From: Verrucomicrobiaceae bacterium | Lineage (GTDB): Bacteria > Verrucomicrobiota > Verrucomicrobiia > Verrucomicrobiales > Verrucomicrobiaceae | DNA: 34,216 nt | NCBI GenBank assembly: GCA_027489965.1 | Contig: JAIXZA010000126.1 | Location: 1-34,216, forward strand | Direction of reading: 5' to 3' | Part shown: piece by piece, positions 16,426 through 22,755 of the stretch | How positions within the stretch are numbered: position 1 is the first letter of the stretch | Layout: every line of letters starts with the position of its first letter | Program-made: the position numbers and the translations under genes | The notes under the pieces: model-generated | What the model saw: the letters and a program-made list of their open reading frames with translations, nothing else | The model's database searches: none | What the model was told of the DNA's origin: nothing

Positions 16426-16430
16426 TCCCC

Positions 16431-16727
16431 ATGAAACGCTACGACTACCTCACCGCCTGGCAAAACCTCTGCGCCCCCATCCTCGCCAACGGCACCCTCA
16501 GCATCGAGCTCACGCACGTGCAGCCCGGCCAGATCACCGCCGAGCTGCGCTTTCAAGACACCGCGCCCGATGTCCTCACCGCCTTCCTCAAAGGCGAGAT
16601 CCATCCCCGCATTCAACAACAATGGCCCACCGGCTGCATGCTCGTCATTGATCCCCGCCCCCGCGAACTCCCCACCGGAGCCCTCGCCATCACCGTCAAA
16701 CAAGCCGGACTGACCCTGGTGGATTGA
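16431..16727 (+). CDS. Hypothetical small tail-region protein
   Basis: The 98-aa protein begins five bases after the preceding stop. It has a helical N-terminus (YDYLTAWQNLCAPILANGTL) and two strand-like blocks (QPGQITAELRFQDTAPDVLT, and LVIDPRPRELPTGALAITVK). No known motif. Its place in a tight group of tail-tip genes suggests a structural or assembly role. Confidence 0.55.
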   Translation: MKRYDYLTAWQNLCAPILANGTLSIELTHVQPGQITAELRFQDTAPDVLTAFLKGEIHPRIQQQWPTGCMLVIDPRPRELPTGALAITVKQAGLTLVD

Positions 16728-16779
16728 GAACCCGTCACTCCGGTCAAGCACGTCATCAAAGTCACGATCATTCCCTCTC

Positions 16780-17403
16780 ATGCCCGGCACCACCGACAAA
16801 AAAGAAGTCCGCCTCCCGCGCGAACCCTCTGATCTCTACAGTTGGCGCAAGTGGGTCGTCGCCGCGCTCAAAGCGCTGGCGGGTGCCGCGGGCGTCAACC
16901 TCAGCGTCCAGGGCGCCAGCCGCGTCCAGCGCCTCACCGACAACAACGTCCACATCGATCTCCCCGAGGCGGCTGCTGCCACCGAAGAGATCTGGAGCAA
17001 TTTCCAGCCCACCTTCGTCGATGCCACGCACATCACCGTCAGCAACGGCAGCTTCAATCTCACCACACCCTTCATCGGCGGCACCGCCATCAATGCCACC
17101 ACCCCGCCGCAGCTCACCGTCGATGCCTCCGCGCTGCAGATCGTTTACCTGGTCGTCGATACCACCATCCAGACGAATGCGGACAACTACGTCACCGGAT
17201 TCACGATCAAGAGCCCGACGAGCAGCAACCTCACCATTGAGGCCTTCAGCACCGCGCAGACCAGCACCAACACCAAGCGCTACATCGAGCTCTTCCGGTG
17301 GCAAGCAGGAGCGCTCGTGAACCGCAGCCGTTACAACAACATCGGTGCCCAGGTCCGCGACGACGGCACCGCCACCGGCGTCCCCGTCTGGCAAACCTGG
17401 TAA
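16780..17403 (+). CDS. Putative tail tip or baseplate protein
   Basis: I do not recognise this 207-aa protein. The first 45 residues include SWRKWVVAALKALAGAAGVN, an amphipathic helix; the remainder is beta-rich, with many Thr, Asn and Ser (HITVSNGSFNLTTPFIGGTA) as in fibre- and baseplate-associated proteins. It ends seven bases before the next gene. Confidence 0.5.
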   Translation: MPGTTDKKEVRLPREPSDLYSWRKWVVAALKALAGAAGVNLSVQGASRVQRLTDNNVHIDLPEAAAATEEIWSNFQPTFVDATHITVSNGSFNLTTPFIGGTAINATTPPQLTVDASALQIVYLVVDTTIQTNADNYVTGFTIKSPTSSNLTIEAFSTAQTSTNTKRYIELFRWQAGALVNRSRYNNIGAQVRDDGTATGVPVWQTW

Positions 17404-17409
17404 TCCCGC

Positions 17410-17799
17410 ATGCGCCCCGCCGATCTCAACACGAATGACTGGCGCAACATCCCGCCCACGATCGAGCGCGTCCATGCCAAGATCGACTTTGCGCCCGTCA
17501 CGCCGGGCACCGTCGCGTGGTTCGCGATGGACCGCCATCCGCTCGGCGCGGACAACCTCATCAGCACCCTTTTCGGCAACGACTTCAGCACCGAAAGTGC
17601 CGCCATCACGATCAACACCGTCAAATCCGCCCCGCTGCGCATCAAATACACGCAGCGTGCTTACAATCACGCCACCGGCATCACCACCAGCACCGAGCTC
17701 ACCGCGACAAACACCTACAGCCAGGCCAAAACCCCGCGCCCCACGCCGCTCACCAGCTACACGTATTTCAACAACTTCCGCCTAGCGCAGGTAACGTGA
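17410..17799 (+). CDS. Hypothetical tail-region protein
   Basis: The 129-aa protein is beta-rich and Thr-rich (ATGITTSTELTATNTYSQAK) with no recognised motif. It follows the preceding gene by six bases and its stop (TGA 17797-17799) overlaps a GTG at 17796 in the -1 frame. It is the last of the C-rich tail genes before a compositionally distinct insert. Confidence 0.5.
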   Translation: MRPADLNTNDWRNIPPTIERVHAKIDFAPVTPGTVAWFAMDRHPLGADNLISTLFGNDFSTESAAITINTVKSAPLRIKYTQRAYNHATGITTSTELTATNTYSQAKTPRPTPLTSYTYFNNFRLAQVT

Positions 17800-17888
17800 A
17801 TCCGAACGACGTCCCAGGTGTGCCAGCGGCGAAGGCACGCTCTGAATCAACCCACAAGCCAACGCCGCCGATTGGCACCAACGACTAG
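17796..17888 (+). CDS. Possible 30-aa peptide in cassette-like segment
   Basis: GTG 17796 overlaps the preceding stop and opens a 30-codon frame (NPNDVPGVPAAKARSESTHK, then PTPPIGTND) ending in TAG. It is proline-rich and shows no domain. It may not be translated as a separate product; it could be the conserved flank of an inserted cassette, since composition changes here. I include it because it bridges the gap to the next gene. Confidence 0.25.
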   Translation: MNPNDVPGVPAAKARSESTHKPTPPIGTND

Positions 17889-17890
17889 TT

Positions 17891-18103
17891 ATGACTCTAC
17901 TCGAACTGCACGACGCCATTGTCTCCACCATGGAGCGCATCCGCGAAGAAGGCCAAGACCCTGACGACATACCAGTCACCCTGCAACTCAATCACGGAGA
18001 CGGTGACAAATGGGGCCACGAAAGCATGGAGGTTTGCTGGGACAATAACACCCAAGCGACAGGCTGCGTCATTATCGCGGACTTGGAGGATTTCTCGTCA
18101 TAA
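17891..18103 (+). CDS. Small acidic protein, probable acquired cassette
   Basis: The 70-aa acidic protein (MTLLELHDAIVSTMERIREE, then a DPDDIPVTLQLNHGDGDKWG segment) is not recognised. By eye its base composition is clearly lower in GC than its neighbours, and it lacks their C-ending codon habit. It is flanked by the peptide frame at 17796 and by a bulged hairpin whose first bases include its TAA stop, as in integron-like cassettes. A late-added moron gene with a non-structural role is the likely explanation. Confidence 0.6.
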   Translation: MTLLELHDAIVSTMERIREEGQDPDDIPVTLQLNHGDGDKWGHESMEVCWDNNTQATGCVIIADLEDFSS

Positions 18104-18146
18104 CAAAAAGCTCGCCGACTGAGCCTTGGCTCAGTTCGGCGCAGCG
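18102..18146 (+). repeat. Bulged hairpin element, copy 2
   Basis: AACAAAAAGCTCGCCGAC (18102-18119) opens a long hairpin. GCT-CGCCGA pairs with TCGGCG-C-AGC, and inside it CTGAGCC (18119-18125) pairs with GGCTCAG (18128-18134). C18142 and T18135 are bulged. Compared with copy 1 at 12286 one stem pair has changed on both sides, which supports selection on folding. Only a short T-run is nearby, so this is not an ordinary terminator. Confidence 0.6.
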
Positions 18147-18154
18147 GAAGTTCG

Positions 18155-18185
18155 GCTCTCTGCTCTCAGCCCTCCGCTCTCCGCC
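18155..18185 (+). repeat. Heptamer array, about 4.4 copies
   Basis: GCTCTCTGCTCTCAGCCCTC and further units of the same heptamer family as 8288-8480 fill the space between the bulged hairpin and the TTTGACA box at 18190. Confidence 0.8.
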
Positions 18186-18189
18186 TTTT

Positions 18190-18195
18190 TTGACA
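18190..18195 (+). promoter_or_regulatory. TTTGACA start box
   Basis: TTGACA, preceded by a T-run, starts 19 nt before GTG 18209. It fixes the GTG as the start. Confidence 0.5.
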
Positions 18196-18208
18196 CGCGC
18201 CCGCTCGC

Positions 18209-18886
18209 GTGACTCAGACCTTCGTCATCAATCGTGACCTCCCGGCCGCCCGTGCCGCGCTCACCGGCACCAGCGTGCCTGCCATCAGCATCACGCATCT
18301 CGCGGCGCTCACGCTCAAAGTGGCCTTCGCCTCCGGATCGCCGCTCGTGCAGGCCAGCCTCGGCGATGGCGCGACGGTGCGCTGCGTGCTCAAAGAAACG
18401 CCCACGGGCTCTGTGCTCCTCATGGACGCCACGATGACGGCCAGCGGCAGCGGCAGCAGCACCGTCTATGAGGCCGTGTGGGATGACGCAGACGTGGACA
18501 GCACCGCCCTGCGTGCCTTCCTCGATGAGGCCACCGCCTCGGAGAGCTGGAGCCGCAAAGCCTGGCTGGAGGTCGAGTGGACCATCAGCGGCAGCACCGA
18601 GCGATGCTTCCTCCCCGTCGAGGTGCGCGTCAGCTTTCATCAGCCCGGCGATTCCGCGCCTGATCCGGCTGCCGATGCCTCCTGGGATTGGCTCAAAGCC
18701 CGCCTCGCCGCCGGCACCGGCATCACGCGCAGCGTAAACGACTCCACGAAGGTCATCACCTTTGCGAGCGATGCCGGCAGCATCCCCGCAAACGCCTGCA
18801 CCGCCACCGTCAGCGAAGACGGCCTCTACCTCGAATTCAAAACCTTCGCCGGCGTCCTCATCGGCAAGTGCCTGCTCAACGCCTGA
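18209..18886 (+). CDS. Putative fibre-associated baseplate protein
   Basis: The 225-aa protein starts with GTG. Its C-terminal part holds LAAGTGITRSVNDSTKVITF, a pattern frequently seen in phage fibre and baseplate proteins just before a trimeric domain. The N-terminal 150 residues are beta-rich (VYEAVWDDADVDSTALRAFL, then VEVRVSF), which may form a baseplate-binding module. It is followed by a small lipoprotein gene and then the large fibre gene. Confidence 0.55.
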   Translation: MTQTFVINRDLPAARAALTGTSVPAISITHLAALTLKVAFASGSPLVQASLGDGATVRCVLKETPTGSVLLMDATMTASGSGSSTVYEAVWDDADVDSTALRAFLDEATASESWSRKAWLEVEWTISGSTERCFLPVEVRVSFHQPGDSAPDPAADASWDWLKARLAAGTGITRSVNDSTKVITFASDAGSIPANACTATVSEDGLYLEFKTFAGVLIGKCLLNA

Positions 18887-18892
18887 CCCGCC

Positions 18893-19036
18893 ATGCGCTT
18901 TCTCCTCATCTTTGTCTGGCTCGCCGCCGCCCTCGCCTGGGCTGCCCTCCTCACCGCCTGCGCATCCCGCACCGCAGGTCCCGGCGTCCGCCGCACCCTG
19001 CAAATCGAACTCTGCCGCGCTCATGCGGCCCTCTGA
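18893..19036 (+). CDS. Small lipoprotein, spanin-like candidate
   Basis: The 47-aa protein has a hydrophobic signal (MRFLLIFVWLAAALAWAALL) ending in the lipobox LLTAC, so Cys23 would be lipidated and a mature peptide of about 25 residues would remain. Such tiny lipoproteins include Rz1-type outer-membrane spanins, but no partner inner-membrane spanin lies next to it, and the gene is between tail genes. It starts six bases after the preceding stop. Its own stop codon (TGA 19034-19036) is formed by the first units of a heptamer array. Confidence 0.6.
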   Translation: MRFLLIFVWLAAALAWAALLTACASRTAGPGVRRTLQIELCRAHAAL

Positions 19037-19071
19037 CCTCTGCTCTCTGCTCTCTGCTCTCTGCCCTCCGC
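19030..19071 (+). repeat. Heptamer array, six copies
   Basis: Six units (CCTCTGA, CCTCTGC, three TCTCTGC, CCTCCGC) run from the end of the lipoprotein gene to nine bases before ATG 19081. Confidence 0.9.
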
Positions 19072-19080
19072 TTTCCCCTC

Positions 19081-20832
19081 ATGAAACGCATCCTCCTCGC
19101 CCTCCTCGCCCTCGCCGCGCCCGCTGCCGCCCAAGTCAGCGGCGACATCCTCTACAACACGAAAAACGCCGGAGCAGGCAGCACGCTCCGCTATTTCACG
19201 CCATCGACGAGCACCGATCTCCTCGGCCTCAATGGTAGCGGCCTCATCACGCGCATCCCGCAGAGCACCTTCGCCACCGCCAGCCACACGCAAGCCATCA
19301 GCACCATCACCGGCCTGCAGACCGCGCTCGATGACAAAGCCTCGCTCACCGGCACCTACAGCGATCCCGCGTGGCTCACCGGGCTCGCCTGGTCAAAGCT
19401 CGGCAGCGTCCCGGCCGCCGTCACCGCCCTCGGCACCGCAGGCCTCGGCACCGGTGTGCTCACCGGCGATGGCACCGCCTACAGCTACCTCGGCATCACC
19501 ACCAATCCGCGCGACAACGCCGATGCCGGAAAACTCGTGAAGACCGATGTCGTGGGCAACATCTCCGCCAAATCCATCCTCAGCCAGTCCGACGATCTCG
19601 CGAACTCCGCGTATCTGAACGGCGGCCTCATTGAAATCAGCAACGTCACCGGCACTTGGAACCTTCAGCCCTCCGCCTCCAGCGGTCTTTTCACCCTCAG
19701 TCTGCCCGGGGAAACCGGCACCCTTCTCACCGATGTGAGCGCGCTTTCGCTCGGCAAACTCGAAAGTGCCGGTGCCACCGATACGCAGGTCCTCACGTGG
19801 AGTGATGCCAACTCGCAATGGGAGCCAGCCACAGTGCTCAATCTGATCGCCGCCGGATCCATCGCGATCAGCAAGCTCGCCATCACCGGCACGCCCGATG
19901 GCACCAAATTCCTCCGCGACGACGGAAGCTGGCAGACTGTGACCAGCGGCGCGACGCTCGGCGCGAACACCTTCACCGGCCTCCAGCAATTCAGCGGCAC
20001 GACTCACGCAGGCCTGAGGCTGAACAACCTCACCACCACGCAACGCGACGCCATCGGCACACCCACCGCTGGCATGATCATCTGGAACACCACTGCTGCC
20101 CGCATCCAAGCCTACAACGGCAGCGCCTGGACCGCCGGCATGGTCCGCCTCGATGGTGACACGATGACCGGCACGCTTGTCCTTCCCGCCGGCACTGTCT
20201 CCGCGCCGTCGCTCACGTTTGGTGACTCCACCAGCGGCATCTATCGCAGCGCGAGCGGCGAGGTCGCGCTCACCAGCGGCGGCACGCAGCGCCTGCGGTC
20301 AACATCCAGCGGGGTCACGGTCACCGGCCCACTCACCGTAGGGGCTGGCGTCATTCATGATTATGGGTCAGGGCAGCTTGGTATTGGGTCGGCAAGTCAC
20401 TATGCCTTCAGCAGCGGATTCTCAGCCACGGGACTGCTTCGAGTTAGCACTTCAGGGTTGGGTAATGGTAATTTCGTTCAGATCCGGCCGATTGCAGCAA
20501 ACACGGGCCTTTGGGAAAACGGCACCACTGCGCAGGCTATTTATGTTGCCAATACCTACACAAGTGCAACGAGCTACGAAGCCGCCGGCATCCGCTGGAG
20601 CAGCAACGTCGCCATCTTTGGACCCGTCAAAGGCAGCGGCGGCGGCAGCTCGCGCAACGCGCAGTATCACACCACGGAGACGGGCGTCTATTGGAGCAGC
20701 GGCAGCGGCAGTCCCGAAAGCGTCGTCACCGCTCCCGTCGGCAGCATCTACACCCGCACCGACGGCGGCGCAGCGACCACGCTCTACATCAAAGAATCCG
20801 GCACCGGCAACACCGGCTGGATTGCCAAGTAA
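19081..20832 (+). CDS. Tail fibre protein with signal peptide
   Basis: The 583-aa protein is Gly/Ser/Thr/Ala-rich and repetitive, as tail fibres are. Recognisable pieces are ISTITGLQTALDDKASLTGT (about 72-91), GTPTAGMIIWNTTAARIQAY (a module common in fibre and surface proteins) and the C-terminal APVGSIYTRTDGGAATTLYI, then KESGTGNTGW. It should bind the host surface. It begins with MKRILLALLALAAPAAAQ, a textbook signal peptide, which is odd for a virion fibre. The frame is open upstream, but ATG 19081 directly follows the heptamer array. GC drops locally around 20340-20570, suggesting a swapped receptor-binding segment. Confidence 0.8.
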   Translation: MKRILLALLALAAPAAAQVSGDILYNTKNAGAGSTLRYFTPSTSTDLLGLNGSGLITRIPQSTFATASHTQAISTITGLQTALDDKASLTGTYSDPAWLTGLAWSKLGSVPAAVTALGTAGLGTGVLTGDGTAYSYLGITTNPRDNADAGKLVKTDVVGNISAKSILSQSDDLANSAYLNGGLIEISNVTGTWNLQPSASSGLFTLSLPGETGTLLTDVSALSLGKLESAGATDTQVLTWSDANSQWEPATVLNLIAAGSIAISKLAITGTPDGTKFLRDDGSWQTVTSGATLGANTFTGLQQFSGTTHAGLRLNNLTTTQRDAIGTPTAGMIIWNTTAARIQAYNGSAWTAGMVRLDGDTMTGTLVLPAGTVSAPSLTFGDSTSGIYRSASGEVALTSGGTQRLRSTSSGVTVTGPLTVGAGVIHDYGSGQLGIGSASHYAFSSGFSATGLLRVSTSGLGNGNFVQIRPIAANTGLWENGTTAQAIYVANTYTSATSYEAAGIRWSSNVAIFGPVKGSGGGSSRNAQYHTTETGVYWSSGSGSPESVVTAPVGSIYTRTDGGAATTLYIKESGTGNTGWIAK

Positions 20833-20841
20833 AAACAGAAT

Positions 20842-20847
20842 TTGACT
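20842..20847 (+). promoter_or_regulatory. TTTGACT start box
   Basis: TTGACT starts 19 nt before ATG 20861. The downstream part (TAACCCATGCCAT) is unlike the usual CCCGCCGC, so only TTTGAC and the spacing are conserved here. Confidence 0.45.
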
Positions 20848-20860
20848 TAACCCATGCCAT

Positions 20861-21346
20861 ATGGGCCATGACGCCGAAGAACACGAAACCCGCATCGCTC
20901 GCCTCGAGCGCACCGTCTATGGCGGTGACGACAGCCGCGATGGACTCTCCGCACGCATGCACCTGACCGAGACCACCCTCGAGAAAATCGACGCCACGCT
21001 CAGCAAGCTCAACTGGCTCATCATCGCCGGCGTCGTCGTCGGCATCCTCAATCTCATCCTCAGTAAACCCGGCTCCGGCCCCGCGCCCACACAATCCACC
21101 AGCGTGATCACCGGCGACGCCGCCGCCGATCCCACCAAAGCCGCGCTCCTCGGCACCCATCGCGAGTATTTGACCACCTCTGACGTCGCCCGCATAGAGC
21201 AAGTCAGCGTGCGTGAAGTGCAAGACATGATCGTCAACGGCGAGATCCATCCCACCCCCGTCAAAGACGGCCGCGAATACCGCATCCTCGCCAGCTACCG
21301 CATCCAGCCGCAAACTGCCGCAGACTGCGGCGAACAGCCGCAGTGA
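20861..21346 (+). CDS. Membrane-anchored protein with HTH domain
   Basis: The 161-aa protein has three parts: an N-terminal coiled coil (residues 8-48, HETRIARLERTVYGG), one membrane helix (about 50-67), and after a flexible linker a C-terminal excisionase/MerR-like helix-turn-helix (YLTTSDVARIEQVSVREVQD at 103-122, then an NGEIHPTPVKDGREYRI wing). The front half resembles XhlA-type lysis-associated proteins. A DNA-binding-like domain behind a membrane helix is unusual. It lies at the start of the lysis region, after the fibre gene. Confidence 0.6.
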   Translation: MGHDAEEHETRIARLERTVYGGDDSRDGLSARMHLTETTLEKIDATLSKLNWLIIAGVVVGILNLILSKPGSGPAPTQSTSVITGDAAADPTKAALLGTHREYLTTSDVARIEQVSVREVQDMIVNGEIHPTPVKDGREYRILASYRIQPQTAADCGEQPQ

Positions 21347-21355
21347 TTCACGCAC

Positions 21356-21375
21356 GTTGTTCACGCTTCAGCGTG
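21356..21375 (+). repeat. REP-like hairpin, copy 3
   Basis: Exact GTTGTTCACGCTTCAGCGTG in + orientation, nine bases before the TTGACA at 21384. Confidence 0.85.
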
Positions 21376-21383
21376 TGCGGTTT

Positions 21384-21389
21384 TTGACA
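21384..21389 (+). promoter_or_regulatory. TTTGACA start box, displaced
   Basis: TTTTTGACACC lies 38 nt before ATG 21422. The codon 19 nt downstream (GCA at 21403) is not a start and is out of frame with the ATG. Confidence 0.35.
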
Positions 21390-21421
21390 CCGCCCCGCCA
21401 TCGCACTCCAAGCACATCACC

Positions 21422-21892
21422 ATGAAAACCTTCCTCATCTTTTTCGCCCTTCTCGCCTGGCTCACCTCTTTCGCCAGTGCCCAAACCCTCGTCCCCGGCG
21501 TCGATCCCGCTGTCCAGCAAGTCATCACCGAGGCCCTGCCCGCCAAATACGCCTCCTACGGCTCCGCCATCGTCTTGGCCGCCATGATACTCGGCCGACT
21601 CCTCAAAGCTCTCGCCGATGGCCGTGGCATCAAAGGCTGGCTCTCCGCCATCTGGCTCGGCACCAACAGCAGCGCCAAGATCCTCATCGCCGCCCTTTGC
21701 CTGCTTAGCTTGCCCGCGTGCAGCAATCCAGCCGATACCCAGCGCGCTGTCGCCATCGGCAAGATCGGCCTCGATCTCCTCGTCCGCCGCGGCCTCCTCA
21801 CCGAGCAAGACGCCGCCGACGCCCGCCAAGCCGGTCAAATCCTCATCACCCCCACCGCCGCAGCTGCCATCGACACCGCGAGCGGCAAGTAA
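21422..21892 (+). CDS. Putative holin-like membrane protein
   Basis: The 156-aa protein has a signal-peptide-like N-terminus (1-20, ending FASA), a membrane helix at about 45-62 (SYGSAIVLAAMILGRLL) and a third hydrophobic run at 86-99 ending LPAC, which also reads as a lipobox. The tail (101-156) is soluble and helical (DLLVRRGLLTEQDAADARQA). Three hydrophobic segments and the location three genes before the endolysin fit a holin, but the combination of features is not diagnostic. Confidence 0.5.
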   Translation: MKTFLIFFALLAWLTSFASAQTLVPGVDPAVQQVITEALPAKYASYGSAIVLAAMILGRLLKALADGRGIKGWLSAIWLGTNSSAKILIAALCLLSLPACSNPADTQRAVAIGKIGLDLLVRRGLLTEQDAADARQAGQILITPTAAAAIDTASGK

Positions 21893-21964
21893 CCACCTGC
21901 CCCATACCCGGACCATGTGCGGTGTGAGCCGCGCGACAAGTCACCCCACCATCCCGACACTCAC

Positions 21965-21995
21965 ACGGCCGCTCCCTCACCGGAGCGGCCGTTTT
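21965..21995 (+). terminator. Intrinsic terminator in lysis region
   Basis: ACGGCCGCTCC (21965-21975) pairs perfectly with 21982-21992 over a six-base loop, and the T-run continues to 21995. It lies 73 bases after the holin-like gene and separates it from the 31-aa gene and endolysin. Confidence 0.8.
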
Positions 21996-22025
21996 GCATT
22001 CCGCCTTCGTCATTCCCGCGCAGCT

Positions 22026-22031
22026 TTGACA
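22026..22031 (+). promoter_or_regulatory. TTTGACA start box, 31-aa gene
   Basis: TTGACA starts 19 nt before ATG 22045. The stretch upstream (22006-22023) is an 18-base piece of the 35-base repeat at 12367 and 13252. Confidence 0.5.
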
Positions 22032-22044
22032 CCAGCGCGGCAGC

Positions 22045-22140
22045 ATGGCCACCGCCAGCAACATCCCCGAACTCATGGGCCTCATCTTTGCGGCCTGCGC
22101 GCTCATCATCTGGGGCCTCTGCTCACTCCTCCGTTCCTAA
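22045..22140 (+). CDS. 31-aa single-span membrane protein
   Basis: The tiny protein MATASNIPELMGLIFAACAL plus IIWGLCSLLRS is almost entirely one membrane helix (about 10-28) with a short basic end. Its start is supported by the 19-nt TTTGACA box, and the endolysin ATG follows the stop by four bases, so the two are probably co-translated. A pinholin, holin partner or small lysis regulator is a reasonable guess. Confidence 0.6.
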   Translation: MATASNIPELMGLIFAACALIIWGLCSLLRS

Positions 22141-22144
22141 TTTC

Positions 22145-22726
22145 ATGCCCGCTCCCACTCGCCCTCCTTACCAGCTTTCCATCGGCCAATTCATCCTCAA
22201 CGTCGAAGCCCGCCGCGATGACAAAGGTCGCCTCGCCGTTTACAAGCTCCCCAAAGGCGACGGCGGTGGCACCTTCGAAGTCGCCGGCATCAATGATCGC
22301 TACCACCCGCACCAAGCGGAGCACCTGAAGGACCTTATCGAGCTCGGGCAACACGTCGCCGCCGAACAAAGCGCCGTCGAATACCTCCTGAGCTACACCG
22401 ACCTCGTCGCAGGCTGGACCTCCATCACCGCCTTGGAGGCTTTCTTGCGCGACTGCGCCTTCAATCGCGGGGCCGGTGGCGCGGCCAAGATCCTGCAAAT
22501 CGCCCTAGGAGTCACCTCCGATGGCCACGTCGGCCCCAAGACTCGCGCCGCCCTCTGCGCCATCCCTCTCACCGCCCGCCGCGAGTTCCTCCAGCGCCTG
22601 CGCGACGCTCGCGAGCAATACGAGCGCCGCATCGCCCCGCCCGTCGGATCTCGCGCCAAATTCTGGAGAGGCCTCGTCAACCGCTGGAACCGCGCCCACC
22701 AATTTGCCCTCACCTTCTGCGCATAA
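22145..22726 (+). CDS. Endolysin, GH108-like with PG-binding domain
   Basis: The 193-aa enzyme should cut the peptidoglycan glycan chain at lysis. The N-terminus (FILNVEARRDDKGRLAVYKL, then PKGDGGGTFEVAGINDRY) occupies the place of the EGG-x-DpGGaT catalytic region of GH108 muramidases; the glutamate in NVEAR is the likely acid. Residues 100-125 (LRDCAFNRGAGGAAKILQIA) and DGHVGPKTRAAL match the PG_binding_3 type domain, and FWRGLVNRWNRA near the end fits its last helix. No signal peptide is seen, so a holin is needed. The upstream frame is open but the ATG four bases after the 31-aa gene is the natural start. Confidence 0.82.
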   Translation: MPAPTRPPYQLSIGQFILNVEARRDDKGRLAVYKLPKGDGGGTFEVAGINDRYHPHQAEHLKDLIELGQHVAAEQSAVEYLLSYTDLVAGWTSITALEAFLRDCAFNRGAGGAAKILQIALGVTSDGHVGPKTRAALCAIPLTARREFLQRLRDAREQYERRIAPPVGSRAKFWRGLVNRWNRAHQFALTFCA

Positions 22727-22734
22727 TCGCGCCC

Positions 22735-22752
22735 GGTCGACACGTGTCGACC
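22735..22752. repeat. GTCGACACGTGTCGAC palindrome, copy 2
   Basis: GGTCGACACGTGTCGACC lies between the convergent endolysin and integrase genes, eight bases after one stop and three bases before the other gene's end. It could act as a bidirectional hairpin, but no T-run is present. Confidence 0.85.
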
Positions 22753-22755
22753 CGG

